Shown here piece by piece: positions 21,850 through 34,869 of a DNA stretch of 64,000 bases. The position numbers and the translations under genes are program-made. Position 1 is the stretch's first letter; every line of letters starts with the position of its first letter. The notes beneath the pieces are model-generated. The model searched no databases, was not told the DNA's origin, and worked only from the letters and a program-made list of their open reading frames with translations. The DNA is from Cynocephalus volans (taxonomy: Eukaryota; Chordata; Mammalia; Dermoptera; Cynocephalidae), in assembly GCF_027409185.1 (NCBI RefSeq), contig NC_084475.1, positions 16,946,130-17,010,129 of the forward strand. Reading direction: 5' to 3'.

Positions 21850-21925
21850 TTTACTGGGGTGACATTGACACAACATAAAATTCACCATTTTAAAGCAAAC
21901 AACTCAGTGGCATTCCTGTTTGTTT
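21850..21925 (-). repeat. L1 3'-end fragment, antisense
   Basis: 'aaaattcaccattttaaag' and 'caactcagtggcattc' match the antisense form of the old L1 terminus. Confidence 0.5.
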
Positions 21926-22069
21926 TTAATAAGTCCTGTGCAGAGCAGAGCACACAGCAGGCCCTCCTCTGAGCGGAGCCCCAGACCTGCCAGGCAGTGC
22001 CACAGAGGCTGAGCAGGAACATGTCTCACATGTGCCTGGCCCTGCTTGGCCCTTCTGGTGCTTTATCCC

Positions 22070-22200
22070 ACCCTGTCCTTAAAACACCCTTCAAGACAGA
22101 CGTGATCATCATTTCCATTTTGTAGATGGGGAATGGAGGTTCAGAGGGGTTCAGTAACTCGTCCAAGCTCATACAGCAAGGGGGGGTGCAGCCGGACTCA
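22070..22200 (-). repeat. MIR SINE, antisense
   Basis: 'atttccattttgtagatggg' followed by 'gaggttcagaggggttcagt' and 'tcgtccaagctcatacagc' is antisense MIR text. Confidence 0.65.
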
Positions 22201-23059
22201 AGACGCCTGGCCCCAGGGCGTGAGGTCTCCCTGGCAGACAGGCACCCTCCTTCCCTAAAGCTGGGTACACTCAGGGCTGGAAGACCCCCCTCTCAGGAAG
22301 CCAGAGCGGAGGGTCCAGCCTGGAGGGAAACTTGGTCTAGCATCCCAGTGCTTTCCAAACCGTGCTCTCAAGATGCGTAGGGCCACCCAGGGGCCTGAGG
22401 GGGCTACCAAGAGGTGAACTGGAGCCTGGGGGTGGGTCCAGGCTCCCCTCTGATTCCACTGGGCAGGGCCCCTTTACACTTTGCATATTGCATTGGGGCC
22501 TTCGGTTGCCAAAGCCCCCCAACTGCAGGTGAGGGGAATGTTGGGTGCAGAGGGACCTGAGTTGTGAGCCCAGGGCACATCCAGCCTCTTTATGGTTTAG
22601 ACCAACAGCCTTGGCATCGGCTCTTTCAATCCCAATGTGCTAGGGAGTCCTGACCCCAAACCCCAGAGCAGACTGCCCCACCGTGTATAAGGCCCTCAGA
22701 AATCATGGGCAGACGGTCCTCAGCATTGGGCCGGGCTGGCTCCAAGGAGCCCTGGCAGCCACACGGAGACATCACTCAGTGGAAGCTGGGTCAGCTCCCT
22801 GAATCCTGTGCCCACTCTGGGGACAGCTCCAAGACAACAGCCTCACTGTGGCCTCTGCAGGGAAAACTCCCCAGTTTGGTCTCCTCTGGGACCAGGGTGC
22901 AGTGAGAGGGTATCTGGAGGGCACTGCCCTGGGGAACTGGCACCAAAGGGGAAGGAGGCAGGCAGGGGAGGAAGGCGGGGGACGAGGGTGGGGCCACCAG
23001 ACTGGCTCAGTTTAGGTCACCAAGAAGGTAGGATCCTTCTGGAACTCAGAGCTGATCAC

Positions 23060-23330
23060 TTCCCTGGAGTCAGCACTTCAGGCCTCCCTGCAGCTCCCCA
23101 AGCTCCCACCTCCTCTCATCCGAGGCCCTGCACCTGGCACGCCAGGCTCCACCTTTTCTGCCTGGTCAACCCACACAGCTCCTTTAAGGGGAGGTAAAAC
23201 ATCACTGCCTCTAGGAAGTCTGCCCTGTCACCACCAGACAGAATTGATCATTTTCTCACCTGCCCTCTCCCAGTACCCTGCAGACTTGCCTACGTGTAGG
23301 TGTCCCCTAGCCAGCCCTGGGCAGTATAGG
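23060..23330 (+). repeat. L2-like fragment
   Basis: 'ctctaggaagtctgccctg' with the surrounding CT-rich and acidic-poor text resembles a diverged L2 3' end. Low certainty. Confidence 0.35.
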
Positions 23331-24044
23331 GTCAGCACTCAGCTAGCCCCCGTTAATGGCTAACCGGATGGGAGGCTGGTGAGGTGGGAACATGCCTGAC
23401 TGGGGATGGTCAGTCCACATTGACCCTGGACAGAAGCCCCCTCTGGCAGGCTCCATTGAGTGCTGCCCACCCTGCCCCTAAGCCCACTGTGGGGCCAGGA
23501 TGGAGGACGCCGGATGATGTCCCAGGATGAGTCCCCAGTGGACCTCCCATTCCCCGCAAGCACATCCCAGACTCCCCACCTAACTCCTTGGCCTGCCACA
23601 AAAACTCCTTTCGATTCTGGGGTGCTGTCCAGCCAGCCCTCCCCACCCTGAGGCCATGCCCAGGACTTGCTGTGCTGCTGGCATCTGTGCCAATCTCCTG
23701 ATGGGAAGGGCAGACACAACCCAAGGCCAAAGGACAGGGGTGACTGAACCAGCCCTGGGGTAATCTTGGGGGTCCCAAAGAGAAGTGGCCTGACCCTAGA
23801 GAGAAGGGGCAGGACTGGGGTGCATTTTCCCGGGAGGAAGCATGGGACCCAGGACAGCCACCTGATCCTGGGAGCAGCACCAAGAGTCCCAGGCAACAGC
23901 CTATGAGCAGCGTCACCCTGGGCCTCACTGTCCCTCTCTGTTAAGTGAGTGAGTTGGACTTGGTCAGGGTCCAGTGTGACACACACCGAGCAGTGTGACA
24001 TGGAGCGTATACACGAGTACACAAACACCACTTCTCCCACCTCT

Positions 24045-24058
24045 CCACCAGGGGGAGG
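24045..24058 (+). promoter_or_regulatory. Candidate CTCF core motif
   Basis: CCACCAGGGGGAGG fits CCASYAGRKGGCRS with one mismatch. It lies in RHBDF2 intron 1. Motif match only. Confidence 0.25.
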
Positions 24059-27000
24059 GCCTGCCCAGGCGACTACCTGCCCCAACTTGTCCAGAAGCCT
24101 AGTTCCTCTCTCAGGGAGGAAAGCGGTGGGGACTTTTGGACCCACTCTGGGCTCCCACTTGCCCCAAGTCCAGGGTGTGGAGGAGCACAGATGGCAGAGA
24201 CCAGGCAGAAGAAAGTGCTGGAGCATTAGAGCACCCCGCCCAGCACTATCTCCTGTGCCCCAGAAGTGCTTGCTCACTGCAGAGGAAATTATGACATCCT
24301 GGGACCAGGCTTCCTCCTGGCCACAGTCACATCCGCTGTGCTAAGACCCCCAGACCCGCCTCTGCATCCAGCCCATGCGCAGGGGGTGGGAAGTTTGAAG
24401 GCCTGAACCACCTGGATGGGCCATGGTCACCTGGCCAAGCTGGATCCTGACCTTGATATGGCCTTCCCCAGAATGGCTGGGAGACTCCAAAGGGGCCTGG
24501 GTAGAGGGACTGGGGCTCAGGTGGGGTCCGGCCTGGGGCTCAGGTGGGACAGATCCAGGATGGAGAGATCCAGACAGTTCAGATCACCCAAGGTACCCAG
24601 GGGTTGAGGCCTCTGTACCCCACCTTGCCCAGGGTCAGTGCCCGCTCACCCCCGCCTCCCAGTCCAGATAGATTCTCAGTTAGCAGCAGCCACGATCAGG
24701 CTCATATGACAGAAATGCAGACTCAGAAACCACTCTCTGCTGCTGCCCAGAGAATCCGGTTTCCCCACAAAGGGTGAGGCTGGGCACTCCCAACCAAGCC
24801 CTGTCCCACACGGCCAGGGTATGCCAGGCCACCCCCAGGGAGGTCCCCCAACATAGCACTACCAGAGGCCAGGCTGGGCAGGGTGCTGGAAGGGCACCCC
24901 TCCCCCACTTTGCAGATGGCACGAGCCCACGCTCCTCCTCTGACACAGTTCCAGCCTACTGTCCCCTCCCAACCTGCCCCCAGGTATAGTTCCACCTGTG
25001 GTGGGGAGTCCCCTCCTTCTCTCCCCACCTGCCTGGCATCAACACCCCACACATGAGCAGGTTTCTGGAGGCTCCCACAGTCTTGCTCATGGTGGGTGGA
25101 TTCCCCATGACCCCTGGGCTCTGCAGGGTGGGGAGAGTGCAGCAGCTACAGCCCAGACCGAAGCAGGCAGGACCGAGCCCACGTGTAGCCAGAAATGGGA
25201 ACAGAGGGGAGAGAGGGGTCCCCAGAGTAAGTAGCCCCCTCCCTTCAAGAGAGGAAAGATGGAGACTATGATTAACCACTGGATATGACTAGGAAGTTTA
25301 GGGACCTCCTGTGGGGAGGGGATCAAGTCACCTGAACCGAGGAAGTGAAGAAACCACAACTGGCCAGAAGTCACTTCCAGCCTGGCTTGGGAGCTGTAGA
25401 CAAGTCGGCTAGTGTCCCTCTCCCTGGAGAGCGGGCGGTCAGGAGGGAAGGGGGGCGGTGGACAGCCCCAGGCTGTCGTCCGGCTGAATCACAGGATGAC
25501 AGGGCGAGGGCAGGGGGTGAGGAAATGGCTGCTCTCCCCTGCTTCTCTGCCACAGAAAGCGAAACTCCAGCTCCCCTTCCCAGTGGCCCTGCTGGGAGCC
25601 AGGGCATTTTTAGAAAGCTGCAAAGAGGAAGCTTTCAAGAGGAAGCCCTCGCCTACTGTGCAAGCCCCAGCAAAACCCCTGGTTCTGCTGACCTCTGGGA
25701 GCTCTCCAGTCCCGGAAGGATGGCTCATGGAAAAGCTGTCATCTAACCCCATCCCCTACACATGTCCCCAAGCCAGCCCCCGCATAGCCGGTGACTCACC
25801 CCTGCACACCTCCTTGCCCAGCAAGGGACAGGAGGAACAAGAGCAAAGGGCAGGAAAGCGAAAAGAAGGTTGGCCCAGGGTCGGGGGCAGGATTTGGGAA
25901 GAGTCGTGAGAGCCAGAAGGGGAAGGAAGGGCCACCAGCAGTGGTGACATGCCTGAGTCAGTGGCCAAAAACTCAACCAGCAGAGTCAGAGGAGGGGAAG
26001 GGGTGAGGCAGCCGCCAGTGGAGAGGGAAAATGAAACGGCCTGTGGGTTCACACCCCACCCCCACCCCAAGAGGTCTTGACAGCAGCCCTCGCCCAGAGA
26101 GCCCCTATTTCTTTCTTCCCCTCGCAGGGTTACCCCCAAACTCAGTTCAGCAGTGAAAGAACTGGAGGGGCAGGGGCTTGGCGACCCACTGACTTCTTTG
26201 GGCTTTTCCCCATTAGCCCCCAGGCCCTGGGCTCCCCTTGACCCAGTTAGAGTGGCTTGGACGTCATGCGCCAACCACAGACACGGGAAGCGGGCGCTGG
26301 GCTCCAGGGAGTGTCAAGGACAGGATTGAGGGTGCGAGCCTGAGCGCATGTGCACGCATGGGGCGGCAGGAGGTACCATGCACTTACAGCTGTGCAGACC
26401 CCGGCTTTCTCAGGGCCACTCACCAGCAGGGCTGGCAGAGGTGTGAATGCCCCTTCCTCTGCTGGGGGAGCCTGAGACCTGTGTCCCGAAGCCCAAGATG
26501 CAGCAGCTGCTGGCAAGGTACCAGGACAGGTGCCATGGGAAACAGGAGTGCAACCAGGCCTCCCCAGCCAGGCACAGTGCTGTCCTGGCCACAGGGTGCC
26601 CTCCCAGGAGCCCCTCTGGAAATCTGTGGAATCCAGAAGCTGCTGGTAGAGGCAAGCATGTGGACAGCAGCCGAACAGGGATACAGGTGCCCTTCCACAC
26701 CCCAGGCAAGAAGCAGCAGCTCCCAGAGCCTGGGGTCAATGGAGGAAAGTGACTGGGCGCAGCGGCTGGATCCCGGATGCTCTGCCCAGTGGCCCGGCCT
26801 CCTCTGGGAGGCTGCGTGTCCTGCCTCAGTTCTGCTTCCCCCTCAGCATCGCTGTGAAGGGGAAGGAGGCAGAGGACTCTAGAAGGCACTGGTCCATTTG
26901 GGTCAGACAACAGGCTGCAGGAGGGTTCCTGGAGAGGAAGGGTGCACCACTGGGTACCATGTCACTACAGGCTTGGTGTGGGCTGCGCTTTGCTCCAAAA

Positions 27001-27311
27001 GCTCATGAAGAGTTGCTTCTCTCGGGATCTTGGGGTACTGGCAGTTGGGTTTCCACTGGTCCTCAGAAGCAGCACGGGTATAACACATGCTCATGGTCGG
27101 GGTGAGATGGGGTGCAGCCTGGGCTGCGGGAGCAGGGGAGGCCCGCTTCAATTCTGTTGGGGGCTCCTTGACACCAAGGTGGGACCAGGCTGTTTCCAGA
27201 TGTGACCACCCCAAGGACACACACGGGGCTGCCTTGTGTTTGCAAGGTGAGAGTCCACCCCATTTCCACCCACTCCAGATAGTGAAAATATGGCCCAGCT
27301 GGGGGAGCCAG

Positions 27312-27440
27312 GGTCACAGGCTTGGCTCTAACCACTGTGTGACTTTGGGCAAGCCACTTGAGTCTCTGAGCCTCAGTTTGTTTACATATAAGATGCTAAG
27401 TAGCCCCCCAGGGGTCTGAGATGTAGGTGGCTTTGTCACC
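27312..27440 (+). repeat. MIR SINE
   Basis: 'gtgactttgggcaagccact', 'gagtctctgagcctcagttt' and a following 'tataagatgctaag' form a clear MIR core. Confidence 0.75.
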
Positions 27441-28224
27441 ATTAGCTAGGGTTCACCCCACAAGTATGCTCAGCTGAGGGACAAAGTCTCACCCTATTTT
27501 ACAGACAGGTAAGCACCTTGTCCAGTGTCACCCAGCCAGAAATGAGCCCTAGGCTGCCCAGGTGTGAGCGCCCAGAGCTCCATGGAGCTGATGGCTCCGC
27601 TGGATCCCTCATCTCGACACACGCAGGACAGAGTGCTCACTTCTGGAGGCCCAGTTCTGCTCCTGTCTGCATGGAGCCCCTCAGCAGGGAGGGAACATGC
27701 CAGACAAACACTTTTCAGCTTGTAAACAGTCATTAAGGAGCTAATAAACCTGATTTCCCAGAACTCTGCCCCGGGGCTCCCTGCTTCCCCGGGAAGAGCC
27801 TGGCTCCAGCCTCAATGGCTGCCAGGGCTTCAGGCCACTTGGATATCGGTCCATCGGGCTGCCCACATCAAGTGGGCTGGCCAAGCCACCTGCTCACCGT
27901 CCCCTGCCTCGCTGTGGGCCAGTGCAGGGTTCTCTTGCTGAGGAATGAGGAGGTCTGGGGGCCAGAGACAGGGCTCAAACCTGGTGTGGCCACCTACCTG
28001 CTGGGAGACATCCAGCAAATTCCCACTGCCAAGCCTGTTTGCTCTGCTGTGAAATGGGGTGCCGCCCCATCACAGAGGGAGCCAGGAAAGATGACACGAG
28101 ATCATGAATGTACAGTGCCTGGCACAGAACCAATGGTCCACTGGTAGCTTCTTTTATTCCTGGCCGAGATCTGCCACCATCGCTCACTTGGTCTCTATAT
28201 CTGAGCCAAGAACCCAGAGGTGAC

Positions 28225-28380
28225 AGATCTCTACTTGATAGGTGGGGAAACTGGGGCTCAGAGAGCTTAAGTCACCTGTCCAAGGTCCCATAGTTAGGGA
28301 GTGGTGGGGTTGCAACCCCAGCCAGGGTCCTGCATGCTTAGCCCTCTCATTCTGCAACCTCCTGCCACCCTGGTACCACC
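28225..28380 (-). repeat. MIR SINE, antisense
   Basis: 'aggtggggaaactggggctc', 'agagagcttaagtcacctg' and 'ccaaggtcccatagttag' are antisense MIR text. Confidence 0.7.
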
Positions 28381-30145
28381 AAGGCAACATGGCAAGAGAC
28401 TGGGCCAGGGTGGCGACTTTCAGGAGTTGGGGTGCTGGGAGCAGGTTCTAGATGCAGAGGCTTTTGACCCATGAACCTCTCCCAGCCCCCCAGGTAGAAG
28501 TGACAACACCTAACTGCTTGGGCAGCACTTCTCAGCTTATCAAAGGACTTTTACAAACATTATCTCATTTAATTGAGTCTGAGGGCGGAGGCAGCTGTCT
28601 TACCCTCTCTGGCTGGTGAGGTCATACGGGGCTCAGGCCAGGTCTTCCGTTCCAACTCCACCTCCGACCCCGAATCCCATGGTGAACCCTCCCCCCCTTC
28701 TTTTCCAGACCTTCTGGTGGCCACACGGAAGTGAGACCCTGCTGCTTGCAGGGACCAGGGGCAGGAAGCTGTCCCTGTGCTGCCGGAGAATGCTGCTGGC
28801 ACAGGCTCAGGGGCCACATGTGGGACGCAGAGGAGAAACCAAGACATTAGGCAGCTTGCCCCGATCCCAGCCCCAAGAGCCTCAGCCAGGGGAGCATAGC
28901 TGAGGGTCACCACCCAGTGATGACCCCATACCATCAGTGACACACACCCTGGCAGGCTGGGAAACCCCAAGCAGGGGTTGATAGTCCACCCCGGATGGAA
29001 ACCCACCCTCATTTCTATTGGCCACCAACACACTGAGGTCCCCCCATCCCAGACATAGCCACTTCTGCAGAATAATAATAAATAGTACCGCCACTCTATA
29101 CCTGTGTTCTCACCTAGTCCCCATAACAGCCCACAAGGCGGGGTCTCTGCCATCACCTGAGTCTGTGCCACGGACAGGCAGCCACGTCCCTAACAGAAGC
29201 CATTATCGTGACGGCCCCTCCCACCGCTCCTACCACAGCAGGCACCGGGCTGCAGGCCATGTGCGAACTTCCACTGGAATCCTCACCTCACAGCAGCGCT
29301 CCCAGGCAGACCACTGTTACCCCACTGTACAGCTGGGGAAACCGAGGCATGGGCTATTTAAATGGCCCTCATCTTCCTGAGCACGCTTGTAGACCACTGT
29401 GTCTGCCAGCCCCTGGACCTTAGAATCACTGCCAATCCCGATGCTCCCACCACACTCCTGGCCAGTGTCCCTGATCAATCACCTCCTGCACTGCCCACCT
29501 GGCTCAAACCACTTTCACAGAGGGTCTCAGGGTGGCAGTGGGGTGGCACTGCCTTTGTGGCTTTTGAATCACAAACAACTCATGTCTGGGTCCCTGGTAA
29601 ATTTACTGGCGGGAACGTGGACACGTGGCTCTCTGTACTTCCCTGAAAATAAAGAGATGAGTTTTTCTCTGCACCTGCCTCATTCTCATGGGGAAGCAAC
29701 TTCATGGGCTTTTCCCACAGATGGCAGGAGGCAGCTCATCCCGCGAGGCCTGTGTCCTGAGAGCTGCCCTTGCCTGGCAGCCTTCCCTTCCCGGCCACCA
29801 GGCCAGGCCAGCCTGCACTCCAGCAGCCGCTGAGTCCCGCCACTCCTCCCCCAGCCTGGCTCAGCTGGATGGGAAATCAAATCGGGAGCCGCTTCCGACA
29901 GTGCAGACGCATGAGCTCATTCTGGAAAGCCCCTCTGGTGGCCAGCGCAACACCGAGGCTGGCTCCAAAGTGTGAGCCATGGAGATCCGAGGGGATGTGT
30001 GGAGGGGAAAAGCGGCCCGGACAATCACTCATCTTCCCTGTGCCATACCAGGGGCGGGTGGGGGGCCAGGCCAAAGGGAAGCACCAGGTGGCTCATTGTC
30101 ACCTGTTACAAGCAGGTGCACACACAGCCCCTTGACTTCTTCCTG

Positions 30146-30350
30146 CTCTGTCTGGTGTCTTTTTTTTTTTTTTTTTTTTTTTAAAGATGACGGGTAAGGG
30201 GATCTTAACCCTTGACTTGGTGTTGTCAGCACCATACTCAGCCAGTGAGCGAACCGGCCATCCGTATATGGGATCCGAACCCGGGGCCTTGGTGTTATCA
30301 GCACCACACTCTCCCGAGTGAGCCACGGGCTGGCCCTCTGTCTGGTGTCT
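30146..30350 (-). repeat. Young dimeric tRNA-derived SINE with target-site duplication
   Basis: A full-length dimer (30161-30335) in minus orientation: a T run, then complements of the right and left tRNA-like units ending in ggccagcccgtggctcac when read on the minus strand. It is flanked by perfect 15-bp duplications ctctgtctggtgtct at 30146-30160 and 30336-30350, so the insertion is recent and L1-mediated. Confidence 0.93.
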
Positions 30351-31741
30351 TGACTGGGGCTGAGTTTACCAGGCAAGTAGGACAGCAACCCCAGAGGAGA
30401 GGTCACAGCAGTGACCAGAGCTCAGCCCACAGAAAAAACATCACCACTGATCCCAGAGCAAGACTCAGACCCTGGTGGTCCCCTCCGATTTGTTTGTGGT
30501 GTGACTGATTCCTCCTCTTACAGGAAAAGAAGCCCCCTCATGGGCAGTAAAGTGTATGTGTGTTATGCCAGGGATAGCCATGGCTCAGGAATGAGGGAAT
30601 CAGGTGGGAGTCACCAGTAGTTTATCTACTGGGCTTTGGGGCTGGGCCTGGGGATGGACAGCTGGGGATCAAACCTCGGCTCCATCACTGACTTCCTGAG
30701 CAACTTACAGTGCTCAGCCTGGTCCCTCGAGAGGCACATGGCAATGGGGGCCACGGTTACTGTTTTTTGTTCAACTGAAAAGATGGGAGTCTCACTCCAG
30801 CTTTTTATGAAGACCAGAGGAAAATCCAAAGCAGAAACCTCCACCTGCATCCTTGCTCTACCCGGGTTTCCAGGCAAGAAGGCTGGGTGCAGAGTGAACA
30901 GGACAGGGGACAATGGATACTGCAAGAAGATGGGAAGGGAGGGCAGTAGGGTGACCCAGGTTCCTGGGCACAGACGTGGCCACTTATCCAATCCTGTCCT
31001 GCTGTGCCAGCCACCTCTCCTCTTTCCCAGAAAACTGGGAGTACATTACTTGAGCCCAACTCAAACAATTCTGAGTCACCCCTCCCAGGGTCTGTCTGGA
31101 TTGTAGCTCTGATGTCCGCCATCTCTCACAGCTGCTCAAGTAATACCACGACCAGGGGTTGCCTCACTCCACCAGCAGCTGGGCCTCTCATCTAACCAGG
31201 GTTCCTGCAGCCACAGTGGAATTTTTTTATTGCAGGAGGCAAGAAGATTGGGGAGCCTCAAGGAATTAGAAGCCCTGTTATTCCTTGGGTGTTATTTTCC
31301 TCTGGTGTAAATAAGCAGAGGAGTTAGGTTCGAGTTCAGAAGGGAAAATTCCAGCAGGTCATACCACATCGGGAATCCATGTGGGCCTCAGCTTTGGGAA
31401 AATTTGTGGGAACACATCTTACCTCCTGCCCCTCTTCCATCCCCAGGGATATGTGAGCTCAAGGGTTGCCCCAGCTCACCCTGCATGGGTGAAGTACTTC
31501 AAGCCTGAGCTGTGATAAGGCCCTTTACCCAGCCCCTCCTTTATAGCACCCAGACATGCTTCTTGCAGGGAAGAGGGTGGCTCATGTCACCAAAGGAGGA
31601 CTCTTGCTAGGGGAATAACAGCCCTCACAACTCCTTACCTCTTATCTCATTTACGTTTATTTCATGTTCTTCCCTAACCACTGGGGAAACTGAGGTAGGC
31701 AAGGGAAATCGGTGAGATGTAACTTGATGGACCAGGTGCTT

Positions 31742-31977
31742 GGGCAGGGTTTCTCATCCTCAGCACAGCACTACTGACATCTTGGGCTGGATCATTCTTT
31801 GTTGTAAGGCTGCCCTGTACATTGCAGGACATTTAGCAGCATCCCTGGCCTGCATCCACTACATGCCAGAAGCAACAACACCCTGCCCCCAGGTGCAACA
31901 ACCAAAATGTCTCCAGACCTTGCCAAATATCCCCTGGTAGGCAAAATTGTCCCCCTGGTTGAGAACCACTGCTCTAA
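31742..31977 (-). mobile_element. MER20-like hAT-Charlie transposon
   Basis: Ends in 'ggttgagaaccactg', the complement of the hAT-Charlie terminus, with interior 'caaaatgtctccagaccttg' and 'gcaaaattgtccccctgg' typical of antisense MER20. No coding capacity. Confidence 0.75.
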
Positions 31978-32599
31978 AACAAGGCTCACTTTCCACTCCC
32001 TGTCCTACAGAGTGACCACAACTTAACAGATGCTGGGCTCATTACTTCACCAGCAAATGTCACACACACTGGAGTCCTAAATCTCGCCATTTGGGAAACA
32101 GCAACTCCACATGTGGGTTCAATTCCTCAAGCCTTCGCCTCCACAGACACATCCCACCTCCACGGGCTCTCAGGAGCCCCAACGCTATAACCTCCCTTGG
32201 TCTTTTGAGTTGGGCAGGGGCTGAGACCTGGGTTCCCTCTCTGCCCTGGGGTGGGGGTGGGGGTCTGTACCCTACAGGACCCATCCCTAACCTCTAACCC
32301 AAGGCCCTCAGTCCAGAAGTCGGGGCTCCTGGGTCCAACTTCTGAGCTGCGGTCTGGCCTTGCCGGGTGAGCCTGCCCCCCAGCCCCCACCCCCGCACCT
32401 GTTTCCACCTAGAAGAGTCTCAACGCACAAGCTTAGCCCGGGCCTCCCGCAGCTCACCCGGGAGAAAAGGGAAGGAGAGGAGGGTCTGAACTGCAGGCAC
32501 TTCTGGAACGAAGGCGGGACTGCGCGGTCCTGTCCTGGGGCGGTCCCCTCTCTTCCTCCAGGAGCTTTAAACTTCTGCCCAATCGTCATGCCCCCGCAA

Positions 32600-33150
32600 C
32601 TGGTGACCCGTGGCCCCGGGACCCCTTAGGCGTCTTGTCCTAGCCGAGCCCAGGGGCCGACAGACCTGGCCCAGCGGGCCTGCCGGCGCCGTCCGAGTCC
32701 AGCCCTGGCCTCCAGCCGCGCCCACGTGGGACTCAGGCGGTCGCCAGGGCGGACACCCTCCCCGGCCGCGCAGCCGCACACTGCCGCCCCCGGGCAGTCT
32801 GTGCCCGACCTCGGGACCCCTCCGGCGCCCGGCCGCCGCGAGCCCGGCCCTGCCGGTCGCCCCGCGCTCACCTCCCTGCGACCTCAAGTCCCCGGGACGC
32901 AGCTCCGAGCGGCGCCGGCGAGCGGCTGGGCGGTGGCTCCTCGGGGGCGGGGCGCCGGCGCCCCGCCTCTTCCCTACCTGGGCGCGGGGGCGGGGCGGGG
33001 GTCCCGGGGGCGGGGCCTCAGGGGGCGGGCCCTGATTCCCGGGGGCGGGGCCAGGCTGCAGCGCCGACCGCTGCCGGCTCCCTCGGCTCGCGCCTCCGCC
33101 CTCGGCCCAGCGGGGTTCCCGTCTGGGCAGAGCCCTGTTTTCCGCCTGCG
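32600..33150 (-). promoter_or_regulatory. RHBDF2: RHBDF2 CpG-island promoter
   Basis: Very GC-rich, CpG-dense stretch with repeated GC boxes (gggggcggggc at several places between 32942 and 33055) and no TATA box, as in housekeeping-type promoters. It sits 14.7 kb upstream of the first coding exon in the right orientation and holds the 5' exon candidates. The start site cannot be fixed from sequence. Confidence 0.75.
32872..32975 (-). other. RHBDF2: Candidate RHBDF2 untranslated first exon
   Basis: A strong minus-strand donor GGGAG|gtgagcgc lies at 32871/32870. A second usable donor, CCCAG|gtaggg, lies about 100 nt further upstream on the minus strand (near 32976), allowing an alternative first exon. 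The upstream limit is not determinable, and no ATG-initiated extension of the coding frame is implied. Confidence 0.5.
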
Positions 33151-33823
33151 CTGGTCTCTTCCGCGCGCCGTTCTTTCCCTCCGGCTTCCTCTCTCAACCC
33201 CGGACAAAGCGCAGCGTTTAGGTCTGAACTGTGATCATCACATCACCCCTCCCACCCCCCCACCAAATACCACTCAGTTTCCAACTCCCTTCACTTCGGC
33301 GCCCTCATCCTCACGCCTGTTCCTTCGAACCTTTTAGTCCGGGAGCCTTTGCCCTCACCCTTTCCCTAAAACACATTTGGAGCAGCTCAGCTACTCCACA
33401 TCCTGCTGTAGCTCCCGCGTCCGGGAAGCCGCCTCTGGTCGCCTCGACCCCCGTCGCTGTGCTCTCCATTGCAGCGAAAGCGCCTCCTCCACATCCGCCT
33501 CCCCTCGGGCCTGGGGCTCCTTCGCAGCTGAGGCCGGGCATGCACCTCCCCCCGCCCCCAGGTTTGCACCCTGCTGGGGTCTCATCTGCATATGCCCTGA
33601 AGCTAGGACCAAAATTCTTTGACCCTGCCTAGGGGCATCAACAGGACGCACCCAGCTCCTGTCCACAGGGGTGCTTCCATTGAGACGCAGGCTGCAGCAG
33701 GAGTGCGGTAGGCGGTGCTGGCCACAGCCGGCCCCTTGGTCCCATCTGTCTGCCCAGGTGGATCTTTCTGCCTTCTTGGGACTCCAAGAGCCTGACCTAG
33801 CCTCCACCTTTGGACTAGATGAG

Positions 33824-33935
33824 CAAAACCGTGGCAGGTTAGCTCAGTTGGTTAGAGCGTGGTGCTGCTAACACCACGGCCCGGGGTTCCATCCCTGTAC
33901 CCACCAGCTGCTACAAAACAAAACAAAACCATGGC
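33824..33935 (+). repeat. tRNA-like monomer SINE with target-site duplication
   Basis: The tRNA-like unit 33836-33923 reads 'gttagctcagttggttagag' and 'cgtggtgctgctaacacc', very close to tRNA-Ile in the D arm. It ends in an (AAAAC)n tail and is flanked by caaaacc(g/a)tggc at 33824-33835 and 33924-33935. It is not a tRNA gene: the anticodon loop and acceptor-stem pairing do not fit. Confidence 0.88.
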
Positions 33936-34589
33936 CAGGGAAGCAGGGACCTAACTCCAAGGTCTGAATGCCCCATTCTCAGTCCAGAGCTTATCATCTC
34001 GTCCTTCCCCCATGGGGAAGCCAGGCCGGCCAAGAGGAACACAGTTTGAAGAGAGACTCTGGACTGGAGGGGTGGGGGTAGGAGTCTGGACCTATGGGTC
34101 CAGGCAGTGGTGCTGGCCTTAGGGACCAGCCAAGACCCCTGCCCTTTAGAGAGCCCTGAGCCACCCGCCCCACAACCCACACACCTTGGTGGTTATCACT
34201 GACCTAGGTGAGGAAGGGGAGATAAGCAATGGGAAGGGGGGAGGGGCTCCTGGGTGCTGGGGATTTTCTGGAGAGGATATTATTACCTTGGAGAGGGCAC
34301 AGGCTGGAAGGAGGGGGTTGGGCCACAACTGGGGGGTTGCTCCTCAATAACAAACGCAGGGACTATTTATTGTACACCTGGCACATCCTGGGGTTCTTTG
34401 CAGACAGGAACAAAGCCAGGGTCTGCCTGCAAAGTGCTGGCACTCTCTAGGGGAGACAGAAGAACACAGCACCGTGACAGGAAAGGTAATGGCAGCTAGC
34501 CGTTCTGGGTTCTTCCATCCTAAGTGCTTTAGTCTATTTTGATTAATCTGTGGCACAATTCCATGGTGGGGGTGTGTGTGTGTGTTCTA

Positions 34590-34700
34590 TTTCCGGGATG
34601 AGAAAACTGAGGCAGAGGGAAATGTAAGTGGAGCACTTTGGGATTGAACCCAGTCATAATCTGACTTTAGACTCTAGCAAAGGCTATTACAGACACCTGA
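34590..34700 (-). repeat. MIR SINE fragment, antisense
   Basis: 'ggatgagaaaactgaggcag' followed by 'gggattgaacccagtc' is antisense MIR text. A (GT)n run at 34571-34583 precedes it. Confidence 0.55.
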
Positions 34701-34869
34701 GCTGTGTCTTCACCCCTGGAACTCCAAGGAAAGCTCTGAGGAGTCCCCGGGATTGGAGGGACTTATGGTGGCATTAAGCTGATGTCGGGGATTTGTCCCA
34801 TAGAAACCAGGCATGCTGCCCAGCCATGTAGGTGCAGGGATGCCCCAGCTTCAATAGCAAGCACCTGTC

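Larger units (their letters stand above)
18119..32871 (-). other. RHBDF2: RHBDF2 first intron
   Basis: About 14.7 kb between the first coding exon and the proposed 5' exon in the CpG island. It holds L1, L2, MIR, MER20 and five tRNA-derived SINE pieces listed separately, one candidate CTCF site, and otherwise unassigned sequence. No coding exon of another gene was recognised. Confidence 0.6.

Noticed and set aside
33836-33923. Possible tRNA gene
   Set aside because: D arm is very tRNA-Ile-like, but the acceptor stem does not pair, the anticodon loop is altered, and it has an A-rich tail and target duplications: it is a SINE.
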